From contig NZ_JAAWWK010000003.1 of assembly GCF_012272835.1 (NCBI RefSeq), positions 475,245 to 539,244 of the forward strand: a stretch of 64,000 bases of DNA, read 5' to 3'. The notes beneath the pieces are model-generated. The model saw only the letters and a program-made list of their open reading frames with translations. It searched no databases and was not told where the DNA came from. The translations under genes and the position numbers were made by a program. Below are positions 7,856 through 17,373 of this stretch, in pieces (position 1 is the stretch's first letter; every line of letters begins with the position of its first letter). Source of the DNA: Spongiibacter thalassae. GTDB lineage: Bacteria > Pseudomonadota > Gammaproteobacteria > Pseudomonadales > Spongiibacteraceae.

Positions 7856-10042
7856 ATGAGTCAAATAATGGAAATCACATTGAGCTGCCCAAAGGGGCTT
7901 GAGGCCTTGCTGGCAGATGAAGCCCGCAGTCTTGGCGCCGAGCCATTGAAGGAAACGGTGGGGGCAATACAGGTTACCTGCGATCTCAACACCACCTACC
8001 GGCTGTGTTTGTGGTCGCGCCTGGCCAACCGCGTATTACTCCCCCTCACAGAGTTTCGCGGTGACACCGCAGACGCCTTGTACGAAGGGGTGAGCAGTAT
8101 TGACTGGGGCAGACACATTGCCCCGGCGTCCAGTCTGGTGGTGGACTTTGGCGGCAAGAGCGACGATATCCGCAACAGCCACTTCGGCGCGTTGCGCTGC
8201 AAAGATGCGATCGTCGATCACTTTACCCGACAGGGCCTTGAGCGGCCGTCGGTGGCCAAAAGCCAGGCGGATGTGCGCGTACACGTGCGCCTGCGCAAGG
8301 GCCGTATTCAGGTGTCCCTGGATCTGTCCGGCGAAAGCCTGCACCGCCGCGGCTATCGCCAGAGTGTCGCTCTGGCGCCCCTAAAGGAAAACCTGGCCGC
8401 CGCCCTGCTGATGCGTGCAGATTGGCCCGGCATCGCCAGTCGCGGCGGAGCCCTTATCGACCCGATGTGTGGCAGTGGTACGCTGTTGATCGAAGGCGCG
8501 ATGATGGCGATGAATATCGCCCCGGGCTTGCACCGGGAATATTGGGGGTTCAGCGGCTGGCTCGGTCACGACGGTGCTCTTTGGCAGGACGCACTCGCCG
8601 CGGCCAGGGCCCAGCGGGAGCTCGCCATGCAGCGCAACTGGCCGGAAATCCGTGGCTATGATGCCAGTCCCAAGGTCATCGACCAGGCCGAGGAAAATAT
8701 TCTGCGCGCAGGGCTCGAAAAAGTAGTGCGGGTGTCCCGCAGGGATCTTGCAGGCCTGAAAAAACCCAGCCACCGCGATACCGACTTTGGCTTGCTGATT
8801 ACCAACCCGCCCTATGGCGAACGACTGGGGGATGAGTCGGAGCTACTCCACTTGTATCGCCGTCTTGGGCAGGGGATGCGCGACGAATTTTTCGGCTGGG
8901 AAGCGGCGGTATTTACCGGCAACCCTAACCTGGGCAAACGCATGGGTTTGCGCAGCCGCCGTCAGTATCAACTTTTTAACGGCACCATTCCCAGCAAATT
9001 ATTGTTGTTTACCATTAACGACGAGGCCGTGGTTAATGAGCGCCCCGCCGGTGACAAGCCCGCCAACCACAGCAACAATGACCGGGCACCGTTGACCGCC
9101 GGCGGGCAGATGTTTGCCAATCGGCTACGCAAGAACCTCAAACGTCTGGAAAAATGGCGGCGAAAGGAAGATATCAGCTGCTTTCGTGCCTACGATGCAG
9201 ACATGCCCGAGTACGCCGTCGCCGTGGATTGTTACGGCAGCGCGGTACATGTCAGTGAATATGTTGCGCCGGCGTCAGTCAGTGAGGAGGATGCTACCCG
9301 CCGGCTAAGGGAGGTGCTGGACGCCTGCTCCGAAGTGTTCAACATTTCTGCCCGGGACATCGCGGTCAAAGAGCGCCGCCGCCAGCGTGGCGTAGCCCAA
9401 TACGAACGCATCGCGCCTACAGGGAAAACCCTTGAAGTGCGCGAAGGGCAGGCACGGCTGATTGTGAATCTTCGAGATTATCTCGATACCGGCTTGTTCC
9501 TCGACCACCGCCCGGTGCGCCTCGATATTGCTGCACGGGCCAAGGGCAAGCGCTTTCTGAATCTGTTCTGCTACACCGCTGTAGCCAGCGTTCACGCGGG
9601 ACTGGGCGGCGCTCGCTCAACCACATCGGTGGATATGTCGCACACCTATTTGCGCTGGGCGAAACAGAACCTGGCGCTTAATGGCCTGAGTGAAGGTCGT
9701 CATATGACGGTGCGGGGCGATTGCCGAAAATGGCTGGCGGAGTGCCAGGACAAGTATGATTTGATCCTGCTCGATCCACCGACCTTTTCGAATTCAAAGA
9801 GAATGGACGATGTACTGGACACCCAGAGGGATCACCCCGAACTTATAGCCCAGGCGATGAAGTGCCTCAGTAAGGATGGTCTGCTGATATTTTCCACGAA
9901 CAAACGGGGCTTTATACTTGAGCCCTCACTGGAGCAACAGTACCGGATTGAAGATCGCTGCCGCTGGTCACTCGACGAAGACTTCAAACGCCGCAGTAAG
10001 CCTATCCACTATTGTTGGTATATTCAGCACGGCGGTAAATAA
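7856..10042 (+). CDS. rlmL: Fused 23S rRNA methyltransferase RlmKL
   Basis: Bifunctional enzyme: the N-terminal RlmL half makes m2G2445 and the C-terminal RlmK half makes m7G2069 in 23S rRNA. 728 residues, against about 700 in E. coli. Order: THUMP domain in roughly residues 1-160; RlmL methyltransferase with LIDPMCGSGTLLIEGA (SAM-binding) and the catalytic LLITNPPYGERLGD; then the RlmK part with TGLFLDHRPVRLDI, KRFLNLFCYTAVASVHAG and LILLDPPTFSNSKRM. It is transcribed alone, with about 115 bp of non-coding DNA upstream. The fused form is typical of gammaproteobacteria. Confidence 0.96.
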   Translation: MSQIMEITLSCPKGLEALLADEARSLGAEPLKETVGAIQVTCDLNTTYRLCLWSRLANRVLLPLTEFRGDTADALYEGVSSIDWGRHIAPASSLVVDFGGKSDDIRNSHFGALRCKDAIVDHFTRQGLERPSVAKSQADVRVHVRLRKGRIQVSLDLSGESLHRRGYRQSVALAPLKENLAAALLMRADWPGIASRGGALIDPMCGSGTLLIEGAMMAMNIAPGLHREYWGFSGWLGHDGALWQDALAAARAQRELAMQRNWPEIRGYDASPKVIDQAEENILRAGLEKVVRVSRRDLAGLKKPSHRDTDFGLLITNPPYGERLGDESELLHLYRRLGQGMRDEFFGWEAAVFTGNPNLGKRMGLRSRRQYQLFNGTIPSKLLLFTINDEAVVNERPAGDKPANHSNNDRAPLTAGGQMFANRLRKNLKRLEKWRRKEDISCFRAYDADMPEYAVAVDCYGSAVHVSEYVAPASVSEEDATRRLREVLDACSEVFNISARDIAVKERRRQRGVAQYERIAPTGKTLEVREGQARLIVNLRDYLDTGLFLDHRPVRLDIAARAKGKRFLNLFCYTAVASVHAGLGGARSTTSVDMSHTYLRWAKQNLALNGLSEGRHMTVRGDCRKWLAECQDKYDLILLDPPTFSNSKRMDDVLDTQRDHPELIAQAMKCLSKDGLLIFSTNKRGFILEPSLEQQYRIEDRCRWSLDEDFKRRSKPIHYCWYIQHGGK

Positions 10043-10052
10043 TTGCAGGCAT

Positions 10053-10159
10053 AAAAAAACGGCGGTTGCCGCTCATCTCAGATTTGCTGCAGTGCGTAAC
10101 TGCAAACGCCTGTCACAACCAAGGGGTTGAGCCAGAACTGTGATGGGGGAACCGCCGTT
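10053..10159 (-). terminator. Structured 3' region and split-arm terminator of the cold-shock gene
   Basis: On the minus strand, downstream of the csp stop, the arms AACGGCGGTT (10150-10159) and AACCGCCGTT (10058-10067) are perfectly complementary and followed by a run of seven T (10053-10059 read in reverse, partly shared with the arm). The 82-nt interval is not a simple loop. It holds a second hairpin with a TGCAGT/ACTGCA stem around 10088-10104 and a small AACC/GGTT stem. It reads as a branched intrinsic terminator for csp. It would not terminate rlmL on the plus strand because no T-run follows on that side. Confidence 0.7.
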
Positions 10160-10172
10160 CTCAATGACGCAT

Positions 10173-10379
10173 TTACAGGACAGTAACGTTCGCTGCCTGT
10201 GGGCCTTTCTGGCCGCTTTGTACGTCGAATTCTACCGCTTGACCTTCGGCCAGAGTTTTAAAACCTGAACCGCTGATCGCGCTGAAGTGAACGAAAACGT
10301 CTGGGCCTGAGTCCTGCTCAATGAATCCAAAGCCTTTAGTTTCGTTGAACCATTTTACTTTACCAGTACTTCTGGACAT
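10173..10379 (-). CDS. Cold-shock domain protein (CspA family)
   Basis: A 68-residue single OB-fold protein that binds single-stranded RNA and DNA and acts as an RNA chaperone. It carries RNP1-like KGFGFIEQD and RNP2-like VFVHFSAI, plus the opening [15 protein letters not shown]. The C-terminus [10 protein letters not shown] is the usual family ending. The gene stands alone between rlmL and the YgiQ gene. A long leader between start and the proposed promoter is the usual arrangement for cold-shock genes, where mRNA structure controls translation. The sequence does not show whether it is cold-induced or constitutive. Confidence 0.95.
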   Translation of the reverse strand: MSRSTGKVKWFNETKGFGFIEQDSGPDVFVHFSAISGSGFKTLAEGQAVEFDVQSGQKGPQAANVTVL

Positions 10380-10514
10380 TGTATTAAACCTCGTTGTTTA
10401 AGTTTGCCTTGTTTGGCGAGAGCTGAGATAGGCAGGGTAGTTATGAAACAGAACGAGGTACTAAAAACGACTTCGTGGTGCTTTTACATAAAACCAAGCT
10501 GCATCTATTGCCAG

Positions 10515-10550
10515 CTCGCTCATTATATACACAGGAAATACCGGTATAGA
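10515..10550 (-). promoter_or_regulatory. Candidate promoter of the cold-shock gene with a long leader
   Basis: On the minus strand a perfect TATAAT lies at 10522-10527, preceded by an AT-rich stretch with no good -35 hexamer. It would give a leader of about 135 nt before the csp ATG, in the range known for cold-shock mRNAs. The 200 bp between csp and the YgiQ stop hold no other feature that I can see. Confidence 0.45.
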
Positions 10551-10580
10551 AAGCCTTTTGGCCGCTATAAAATGAATTTT

Positions 10581-12707
10581 TTATGTCCTTTTTCGCGGCG
10601 GCAACCCGGTGTGCTGGGTGAGAATACGTTTGCCCTTGCCATTTTTAGGCACCCAGTTCGCCGGTTGACGAGGTGGCACCAGATGTTTTTTACCGTAGCC
10701 AATCAAATCCTTACGGCCCATAGCTAACAGGGAAGCACGCAGCGCTGGCCAACCTTCAGGGTCGTGGTAACGCAAATACGCCTTGTGCAAACGGCGCTGT
10801 TTCAAGCCCTTGGCACTGAACACTTCCTCGCTGTTGCGGGTCACCTTGCGCAGCGGGTTTTTACCCGAATAGTACATTGCCGTCGCGTTGGCCATTGGCG
10901 AAGGATAAAAAGCCTGCACCTGATCTGCCCGGAAACCGTTTTGTTTCAACCACAGGGCCAGGTTCATCATGTCTTCATCGCGGGTGCCCGGATGGGCAGC
11001 AATAAAGTAGGGGATCAGATACTGTTCCTTACCCGCTTGTTTTGAATATTTGTCGAACATCGCCTTGAAGCGGTCGTAGCTACCCATGCCCGGCTTCATC
11101 ATCTTCGACAAGGGCGAATCTTCCGAGTGCTCCGGCGCAATTTTCAGGTAACCGCCGACATGGTGGGTGACCAGCTCCTTGACGTATTCAGGGGTTTCCA
11201 CTGCCAGATCGTAGCGCAGTCCCGATGCTATCAGCACTTTTTTCACGCCCTTGACTGCGCGTACATCCCTATACAGGTCAATCAGAGGGGTCTGGTCGGT
11301 GTTCAGGTTTTTACAAATACCGGGATAAACACAGGACAAGCGCCGACAACTTTTTTCTATTTCCTCGCTCTTGCAGGTCAACTGCCACATATTTGCGGTC
11401 GGTCCACCCAGGTCGGACACCACGCCGGTAAAACCCGGTGTGGTGTCGCGGATTTTTTCCACTTCGCGAACAATCGATTCCTGGGAACGACTCTGAATAA
11501 TTCGCCCCTCGTGTTCGGTGATTGAACAGAAGCTGCAACCGCCAAAACAGCCCCGCATGATGTTCACCGAGGTACGGATCATTTCATAGGCGGGTATTTT
11601 CGCGCTGCCGTATTTAGGGTGGGGCAGACGCTGGTAGGGTCTTTCGAAAACCCAGTCCAGCTCCTCAGTGGTCAGCGGAATCGGCGGAGGGTTCAGCCAC
11701 ACCTCTTTGTCGCCGTGGGCCTGCACCAAGGCGCGGGCATTGCCCGGGTTGGTTTCCAGGTGAAGCACTCGGGCCGCGTGGGCGTAGCTGACCGGATCAC
11801 TTTTTACCGTTTCGTAGGCCGGTAGCCGAATGACCGTGGTTTCCGCGGCGGCACCACTTTTGCGCGCGTGGCGGGGATCGATAATCGTCACCGTTTGCAC
11901 TTCATCAGCGGGAGCGGCTTGTTGTTCGGTTTTGCACGCGGGATCGGCGCTGGTGTCTACATAGGGGCTGGTAATCGGATCGACCTTGCCCGGCTGATCG
12001 ACATGACTGGAATCGACAACCGTCCAGCCATTAGGGACTGCATCGGCAATATAGGCAGTACCACGGAGGTCGCGGATGCTGTCAATGGCTTCACCCCGGG
12101 AGAGGCGATGGGCCAGGTCGACAATCGCGCGCTCGGCATTGCCATAGAGCAACAGGTCTGCACGGGAGTCCATCAATATCGAGCGACGTACCTTGTCACT
12201 CCAGTAGTCGTAGTGGGCGATGCGGCGCAGACTGGCTTCAATAGAGCCGATCACAATGGGGCTGTCTTTATAGGCCTCGCGACAGCGCTGGGCGTAGACA
12301 ATCACCGCGCGGTCCGGCCGCTTTCCGCCAACGTTATCGGGGGAGTAGGCGTCGTCGTGGCGCAAACGTCGATCTGCGGTATAGCGGTTTATCATCGAGT
12401 CCATATTGCCCGCCGCAACCCCAAAGAACAGGTTGGGCTGGCCCAGTGCCTTGAACGGCTCCGCTGACTGCCAGTCAGGCTGGTCGATAATTCCCACCCT
12501 GAAACCCTGGGCTTCCAGCACACGACCGATTACTGCCATACCAAAGCTGGGGTGGTCGACGTAGGCATCGCCAGTGACAATTATTATGTCGCAACTGTCC
12601 CAGCCCAGCGCATCCATTTCCTTGCGGCTGGTAGGCAGGAAAGGCGCTGTGCCGAAGCACTCTGCCCAGTACTGGCGGTGGCTGAAAATAGGTGGGGGTA
12701 AAGACAT
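10581..12707 (-). CDS. YgiQ-family radical SAM protein
   Basis: A large radical SAM enzyme of the YgiQ family (UPF0313), about 708 residues. The reaction is unknown. The N-terminal half carries a conserved region starting [13 protein letters not shown] and [18 protein letters not shown]. The radical SAM cluster is [18 protein letters not shown] (CxxxCxxC), at about residue 370, followed by [11 protein letters not shown]. The C-terminal part has [10 protein letters not shown] and [14 protein letters not shown], typical of the family, and a basic tail. I chose the second ATG (MSLPPPIF), which fits the family; ten further codons exist upstream. Transcribed alone, divergent from nfeD. Confidence 0.93.
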   Translation of the reverse strand: MSLPPPIFSHRQYWAECFGTAPFLPTSRKEMDALGWDSCDIIIVTGDAYVDHPSFGMAVIGRVLEAQGFRVGIIDQPDWQSAEPFKALGQPNLFFGVAAGNMDSMINRYTADRRLRHDDAYSPDNVGGKRPDRAVIVYAQRCREAYKDSPIVIGSIEASLRRIAHYDYWSDKVRRSILMDSRADLLLYGNAERAIVDLAHRLSRGEAIDSIRDLRGTAYIADAVPNGWTVVDSSHVDQPGKVDPITSPYVDTSADPACKTEQQAAPADEVQTVTIIDPRHARKSGAAAETTVIRLPAYETVKSDPVSYAHAARVLHLETNPGNARALVQAHGDKEVWLNPPPIPLTTEELDWVFERPYQRLPHPKYGSAKIPAYEMIRTSVNIMRGCFGGCSFCSITEHEGRIIQSRSQESIVREVEKIRDTTPGFTGVVSDLGGPTANMWQLTCKSEEIEKSCRRLSCVYPGICKNLNTDQTPLIDLYRDVRAVKGVKKVLIASGLRYDLAVETPEYVKELVTHHVGGYLKIAPEHSEDSPLSKMMKPGMGSYDRFKAMFDKYSKQAGKEQYLIPYFIAAHPGTRDEDMMNLALWLKQNGFRADQVQAFYPSPMANATAMYYSGKNPLRKVTRNSEEVFSAKGLKQRRLHKAYLRYHDPEGWPALRASLLAMGRKDLIGYGKKHLVPPRQPANWVPKNGKGKRILTQHTGLPPRKRT

Positions 12708-12875
12708 ACAACATACACTCTCGATACAGGCGCGCATTGTAGCTGATCCGGCGGCTTTTTGCTGGCCTGATCAGCACTTGAGATATGTGAATTTGGGGGT
12801 GTTATGCTTGCTATTACTGTCGATACTGGCTAAATAAAGCGTCTTACACACGAGTGGTTAACAGGAGTCGTTAAA

Positions 12876-13331
12876 ATGGAGTGGTTAGACGCCAATATTC
12901 AATACTGGCACTGGATGGTTTTTGGACTGCTGCTCGTGGCTAGCGAAGTGTTCGTGCCCAGCTTTGTAATGTTGTGGTTCGGAGCGAGCGCCATTGCAGT
13001 GGGGTTGATTACCGCAGTGGTGCCACTGAGTATCACAGTGCAGCTACTTATCTGGGGCGCACTGTCCGCTATTGATCTGTTTATCTGGTTCCGCTTTGTG
13101 CACCCGAAGATGAAAAGTCGCAGTTATTCCGGGATGGGCCGAGAGCAGATTGTTGGCAAGGAGGCGATGGTGATTGATGTGTCGGAGCGGGGCCAGGGGC
13201 ATTTGCGCTTCAGTGTACCCATTCTCGGCAGCGAGGAGTGGAGCTTTCGCTGTGAATCTGCCGTCGCGATTGGCGACAAGGTCGTAGTTCTGGACGTCAC
13301 CGGTAACTCACTTCTGGTTAGACCCAGCTGA
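12876..13331 (+). CDS. NfeD-family membrane protein
   Basis: A 151-residue protein: two to three membrane helices (residues about 8-75, e.g. WMVFGLLLVASEVFVPSFVMLW and LIWGALSAIDLFIWFRF) followed by a soluble OB-fold domain (GKEAMVIDVSERGQGHLRFSV and GDKVVVLDVTGNSLLV). This is the short NfeD form, without the ClpP-like protease domain. Such proteins are nearly always encoded next to an SPFH/stomatin protein, as here (99 bp gap). The pair is thought to organise membrane microdomains; no enzymatic role is implied. Confidence 0.92.
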   Translation: MEWLDANIQYWHWMVFGLLLVASEVFVPSFVMLWFGASAIAVGLITAVVPLSITVQLLIWGALSAIDLFIWFRFVHPKMKSRSYSGMGREQIVGKEAMVIDVSERGQGHLRFSVPILGSEEWSFRCESAVAIGDKVVVLDVTGNSLLVRPS

Positions 13332-13430
13332 GTTGAACAAATGCCGGACGGCGATTTCAGCCATGACATACCCCTACCTATGGAATACTGCGCCCAACAG
13401 CGAGTGGGCGCCACACTAAAGGACAACACT

Positions 13431-14276
13431 ATGGATGGCTTAGCCATTACCGGAGCACTTCTCGTACTGGTTTTCGTGACCCTCTCAATGGGCATCAAAA
13501 CTGTTCCCCAAGGCTACAAGCATATTGTGCAACGCCTGGGGAAATACCACAGCACCCTTAACCCGGGCCTGAACTTTATTATTCCCTACATTGACAACGT
13601 CGCCTACAAGCTGACGACCAAGGATATTGTGCTCGACATTCCCTCACAGGAAGTCATTACCGAAGACAATGCGGTTATCATTGCCAACGCGGTGGCCTAC
13701 ATCAACATCGTCTCTCCGGAAAAGGCGGTTTACGGGGTAGAAGACTACAATATCGCCATCCAGAATCTGGTGCAGACCGCGCTGCGGTCAATCATTGGTG
13801 AAATGGCGCTGGACTCAGCACTGTCCTCACGGGATCAAATCAAAGCGAAACTGAAGGCGGCAATTTCCGACGATATCTCTGACTGGGGCATCACCCTGAA
13901 AACCGTCGAGATACAGGACATTAACCCATCGACAACCATGCAGCGTGCCATGGAAGAGCAGGCGGCCGCCGAGCGCCTGCGTCGCGCGGCGGTCACCAAG
14001 GCCGAAGGGGAGAAACAAGCCGCGATACTGGAGGCAGAAGGGCGTCTGGAAGCCTCTCGTCGCGACGCCCAGGCCGAGGTGGTACTGGCCAAGGCGAGCA
14101 GTGCCGCCATCGAAGTGGTGTCCGAAGCGGTAAAAGGCGACGAACTGCCAGTGATGTATCTACTCGGCGAAAAATACACCCAGGCCTTGCAGGAGCTGGC
14201 ATCGTCGAACAACGCCAAAACCGTAGTGCTGCCCGCAGACCTTCCCCAGGCACTGCGCGGCATGTTGAACAAATAG
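13431..14276 (+). CDS. SPFH/band-7 membrane protein (QmcA-like)
   Basis: A stomatin-type protein of 281 residues. An N-terminal membrane anchor (LAITGALLVLVFVTLSMG) precedes the SPFH domain (VPQGYKHIVQRLGKYHSTLNPG, then AVAYINIVSPEKAVYGVEDY). A long Ala/Glu-rich coiled coil (residues about 180-235) drives oligomerisation. I chose ATG 13431 because AAAGGA stands 9 bases upstream; an ATG at 13341 would add 30 non-membrane residues. It forms large ring-like assemblies in related bacteria and is paired with the NfeD gene. QmcA is the nearest E. coli relative by layout. Confidence 0.92.
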   Translation: MDGLAITGALLVLVFVTLSMGIKTVPQGYKHIVQRLGKYHSTLNPGLNFIIPYIDNVAYKLTTKDIVLDIPSQEVITEDNAVIIANAVAYINIVSPEKAVYGVEDYNIAIQNLVQTALRSIIGEMALDSALSSRDQIKAKLKAAISDDISDWGITLKTVEIQDINPSTTMQRAMEEQAAAERLRRAAVTKAEGEKQAAILEAEGRLEASRRDAQAEVVLAKASSAAIEVVSEAVKGDELPVMYLLGEKYTQALQELASSNNAKTVVLPADLPQALRGMLNK

Positions 14277-14308
14277 TGTAAACAGACCCAAAGGATCTAG
14301 CAGGATTT

Positions 14309-15163
14309 ATGGAACACACTTATCGACTCATTACCCATTGTCCCGATCAGGTGGGTATCGTCGCCCGCGTCAGCCAGTTTGTCGCAGAGCACGGGGGCTG
14401 GCTGACCGAAGCCAACTACCACGCCGACGCCGAGAGCAACTGGTTTTTCATGCGCAATGAGATCAAGGCGGATTCCTTGACCATGGGCGCCGACGCGGTA
14501 CGCGAAGCGTTCCGGCCTATCGCAGAAGAATACGGCATGAACTGGGAACTGGTCGACTCGGCCAAGCGCCGCCGAGTGGTGATTCTCGCCAGCCATGCCT
14601 CCCACTGCATTGCCGACCTGTTGCACCGCTGGCACAGCGATGAACTCTACTGCGATATTCCCTGCGTTATTTCCAACCACGAAAACCTGCGCAGCATGGT
14701 CGAATGGCACGGCATCCCCTTTGAATACGTGCCGGTCGACCCCGCTAACAAAGCCCCGGCCCACGCCAGGGTGCAGCAGCTCACCGCTAAATATCAGGCA
14801 GACTGCGTAGTGCTGGCGCGCTACATGCAAATTATTCCAGCGGAATTCTGCCGTGCCTATGCGGGGCGCATGATTAATATCCACCACAGTTTCTTGCCGT
14901 CCTTCATCGGCGCAAATCCCTACCAGAAGGCCTTTGATCGCGGCGTGAAACTGATTGGTGCAACAAGCCACTATGTGACAGAACAACTCGATGAAGGGCC
15001 GATTATCGAGCAGGATGTCATTCGAGTGTCACACAGGCACAGCAAGGAAGACTTGGTAAGACTGGGCAAAGATGTAGAAAAAGCCGTTCTGGCCAGAGCC
15101 TTACGTAATCATCTTGAGGATCGGGTGCTGGTTCACGGAAACAAGACCGTTGTTTTTGATTAG
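14309..15163 (+). CDS. purU: Formyltetrahydrofolate deformylase PurU
   Basis: PurU hydrolyses 10-formyl-THF to formate and THF, balancing one-carbon pools and feeding formate to PurT. 284 residues. An ACT domain is at 1-80 (YRLITHCPDQVGIVARVSQFV), followed by the formyltransferase fold with RRRVVILASHASHCIADLL, VVLARYMQIIP, the catalytic INIHHSFLPSFIGANPY and the Asp-containing EGPIIEQDVIRVSH. The ACT domain is the site of glycine/methionine regulation in E. coli. It lies 32 bp after the SPFH gene and immediately upstream of the phoB Pho box, probably in its own or the nfeD transcript. Confidence 0.96.
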   Translation: MEHTYRLITHCPDQVGIVARVSQFVAEHGGWLTEANYHADAESNWFFMRNEIKADSLTMGADAVREAFRPIAEEYGMNWELVDSAKRRRVVILASHASHCIADLLHRWHSDELYCDIPCVISNHENLRSMVEWHGIPFEYVPVDPANKAPAHARVQQLTAKYQADCVVLARYMQIIPAEFCRAYAGRMINIHHSFLPSFIGANPYQKAFDRGVKLIGATSHYVTEQLDEGPIIEQDVIRVSHRHSKEDLVRLGKDVEKAVLARALRNHLEDRVLVHGNKTVVFD

Positions 15164-15180
15164 GCCTCAACGTCGCGCCT

Positions 15181-15230
15181 CTGTCATAAAATCGTCATCA
15201 AATGTCGTTTTAATGCACTCTAAGTATAAG
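15181..15230 (+). promoter_or_regulatory. Pho box and -10 of phoB
   Basis: CTGTCATAAAA at 15181-15191 and TCGTCATCAAA at 15192-15202 are two direct repeats with the 11-bp spacing of PhoB half-sites (consensus CTGTCAT plus four AT-rich bases). A weaker third unit, TGTCGTTTTAA, follows at 15203. A -10-like TATAAG is at 15225-15230. PhoB should therefore activate its own operon when phosphate is scarce. Confidence 0.85.
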
Positions 15231-15249
15231 TATTGGTAAAGGTAATCTT

Positions 15250-15957
15250 ATGAGCACAAAAACCATACTCATCGTAGATGACGAGGCAGCGATACGTGAA
15301 ATGATTCGCGTTGGCCTGGAACTGGCCGGCTACGATTGTCTTGAGGCAGCCAACGCCCAGGATGCCCACGGCATCATCATAGACCAGCGGCCAGACCTGG
15401 TATTACTCGACTGGATGATGCCCGTAACCAGCGGCATTGAACTGCTGCGCCGGCTGCGCCGGGAGGAGCTCACCCGCGACCTTCTGGTGATTATGTTGAC
15501 CGCCAAGGACGATGAAGACAACCGTGTGCAGGGGCTGGACGTCGGTGCCGACGACTATATCACCAAGCCATTTTCCTCGCGGGAGCTGATGGCACGCATC
15601 AAAGCAGTGATGCGCCGACTGTCGTCGCCGGAGAATGAGGAGAGCATCGAAGTTGACGGTCTGAAGCTCGATCCTGCCAGTCACCGAGTGTTTGCCGACC
15701 AAAATCCCTTGGAGATGGGGCCAACAGAATTTAAACTCCTCAAGTTTTTTATGACCCACCAGGAGCGGGCCTACAGTCGCGGACAATTACTGGACCAAGT
15801 TTGGGGTACCAACGTATATGTCGAAGAGCGCACAGTCGATGTGCACATTCGGCGTTTGCGCAAGGCACTGCTGACCGACACCCGAGATTTCGGCCAGTTA
15901 ATTCAAACCGTTCGCGGCACCGGCTATCGCTTTTCAGCCACCGGAGTAAGCGCCTAG
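15250..15957 (+). CDS. phoB: Phosphate regulon response regulator PhoB
   Basis: An OmpR-family response regulator of 235 residues. Receiver domain at residues 4-120: DDE at 10-12, phospho-acceptor Asp54 in VLLDWMMP, T at MLTAKD and K in [10 protein letters not shown]. The C-terminal winged-helix DNA-binding domain (about 135-230) has [40 protein letters not shown] and RGTGYRFS, all typical of PhoB. It activates promoters with Pho boxes, of which three are seen here. It is 10 bp upstream of phoR, in an operon autoregulated through the Pho box ahead of the gene. Confidence 0.97.
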   Translation: MSTKTILIVDDEAAIREMIRVGLELAGYDCLEAANAQDAHGIIIDQRPDLVLLDWMMPVTSGIELLRRLRREELTRDLLVIMLTAKDDEDNRVQGLDVGADDYITKPFSSRELMARIKAVMRRLSSPENEESIEVDGLKLDPASHRVFADQNPLEMGPTEFKLLKFFMTHQERAYSRGQLLDQVWGTNVYVEERTVDVHIRRLRKALLTDTRDFGQLIQTVRGTGYRFSATGVSA

Positions 15958-15967
15958 CGCCGGACGC

Positions 15968-17260
15968 ATGCGGTATTACAACTGGAAGACCGAACTTGTT
16001 CGCGTCACTCTCCCTTTGGCCACAGCGGCCATATTTTCAACAGCTTTTGATCTTGGCGTATGGCCGGTATTCATCGTGGCCGCTGCTGTTTGCACCTGGC
16101 TGCTTTGGCAAATGCAAAGATTAAACGACTGGCTGTACCGAGGTTCAGGGACTGAGCCACCAGAGGCGATAGGAATGTGGGGTCAGATTTTCGACACAAT
16201 ATATGACATGCAGAAAACCTCCGTGGCAGGCCACGAGCGTTTGCAGGCTCTTATCGACTACCTGCAAGCCTCCTTTGCGTCAATGTCTGACGCGGTGGTG
16301 ATGCTGGACGCCTACGGCAATATCGAATGGTGCAATGACGCGGCCAATACGCTGCTCGGGCTGCGCAGCGAAGACGTTGGCACGCCCCTGTTGAATTTGC
16401 TGCGAAGTCCAGGTTTTCTACGCTATTACGAAGCTGAAAAATTCGCGCTGCCCTTCGAGATGGTGTCACCGCGCAATTCCGAGATACAGCTGAGCATTAG
16501 TATCAGCTTCTTTGCCGAGCGCAATCGGCTGCTGTTCGCCCGGGATGTGACCCGCACCTACCGACTGGAAAAGATGCGCAAGGACTTTGTCGCCAACGTC
16601 TCCCACGAGCTGCGCACCCCGTTGACCGTCATTAATGGCTACCTCGAAACCTTTGCCGAGCATGGCGGTGAAAATCCCCGCTGGGACCGGGCAATAGCGC
16701 AAATGCTGCAGCAGTCGCGGCGTATGCACCAGTTGATTCAGGACCTGATGCTGTTATCGCGACTTGAGTCGCTGCCCAAGGCCGCAGACCATCAGGTTAT
16801 CCATATGCATTCGCTGATGGATATGATTCGCGAAGAGATCCTCGCTGCCGCCAAAGGCCCCCGCACCGTGGTGATCGAATGTGACGATGCCATTACCCTC
16901 AAGGGGCAGTCGGCGGAAATTCGCAGTGCATTCTCCAACCTGGCGGTCAACGCCGCCCGCTATACCGGCGACAACGACACCATCACCCTGCGCTGGCGGC
17001 AGGATCAGGGGCACCTGGTGTTCGAAGTGGAGGATACCGGAATCGGCATCGAACCCCAGTATATCCCCAGACTCACCGAGCGCTTTTACCGGGTAGATCA
17101 AAGTCGCTCACTGGATACTGGCGGAACCGGCCTTGGACTGGCAATTGTCAAACACGTACTTTTGCGCCACCGGGGTGAATTAAAGATACAGAGCGTCCCG
17201 GGGAAGGGCAGTATCTTCGCCTGCTACTTCCCACTGGCCCTGGCGGCCAAGGTCGATTAA
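15968..17260 (+). CDS. phoR: Phosphate regulon sensor kinase PhoR
   Basis: Inner-membrane histidine kinase and phosphatase that acts on PhoB. 430 residues. Two membrane helices lie within residues 12-50 with almost no periplasmic loop, as in E. coli PhoR, so phosphate is sensed indirectly through PstSCAB-PhoU. Then a PAS domain (about 98-200, SMSDAVVMLDAYGNIEWCN), the HisKA domain with phospho-acceptor His213 in NVSHELRTPLTV, and an ATPase domain with NLAVNAARYT (N box), EDTGIGIEPQYIPRLTERFYR and TGGTGLGLAIVKHV (G boxes). Normal length and complete motifs. Confidence 0.97.
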   Translation: MRYYNWKTELVRVTLPLATAAIFSTAFDLGVWPVFIVAAAVCTWLLWQMQRLNDWLYRGSGTEPPEAIGMWGQIFDTIYDMQKTSVAGHERLQALIDYLQASFASMSDAVVMLDAYGNIEWCNDAANTLLGLRSEDVGTPLLNLLRSPGFLRYYEAEKFALPFEMVSPRNSEIQLSISISFFAERNRLLFARDVTRTYRLEKMRKDFVANVSHELRTPLTVINGYLETFAEHGGENPRWDRAIAQMLQQSRRMHQLIQDLMLLSRLESLPKAADHQVIHMHSLMDMIREEILAAAKGPRTVVIECDDAITLKGQSAEIRSAFSNLAVNAARYTGDNDTITLRWRQDQGHLVFEVEDTGIGIEPQYIPRLTERFYRVDQSRSLDTGGTGLGLAIVKHVLLRHRGELKIQSVPGKGSIFACYFPLALAAKVD

Positions 17261-17301
17261 GAAAACAGAAATATTACAAAGCGGCGACAGGGCGCGTCTC
17301 G

Positions 17302-17335
17302 CTGTAACAATTGTGTCATATTGCAGCGATAGAAT
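17302..17335 (+). promoter_or_regulatory. Pho box and -10 of pstS
   Basis: CTGTAACAATT (17302-17312) and GTGTCATATTG (17313-17323) are two 11-bp PhoB half-sites. A -10-like TAGAAT follows at 17330-17335, 6 bp after the second unit. The spacing matches the phoB and pstC promoters in the window. Confidence 0.82.
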
Positions 17336-17373
17336 TGCCCCAGCTACAACAATGAAGGTTTCAGGAGAAGTCG

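Noticed and set aside
11868..12467. 199-codon plus-strand frame
   Set aside because: Antisense shadow of the YgiQ gene.
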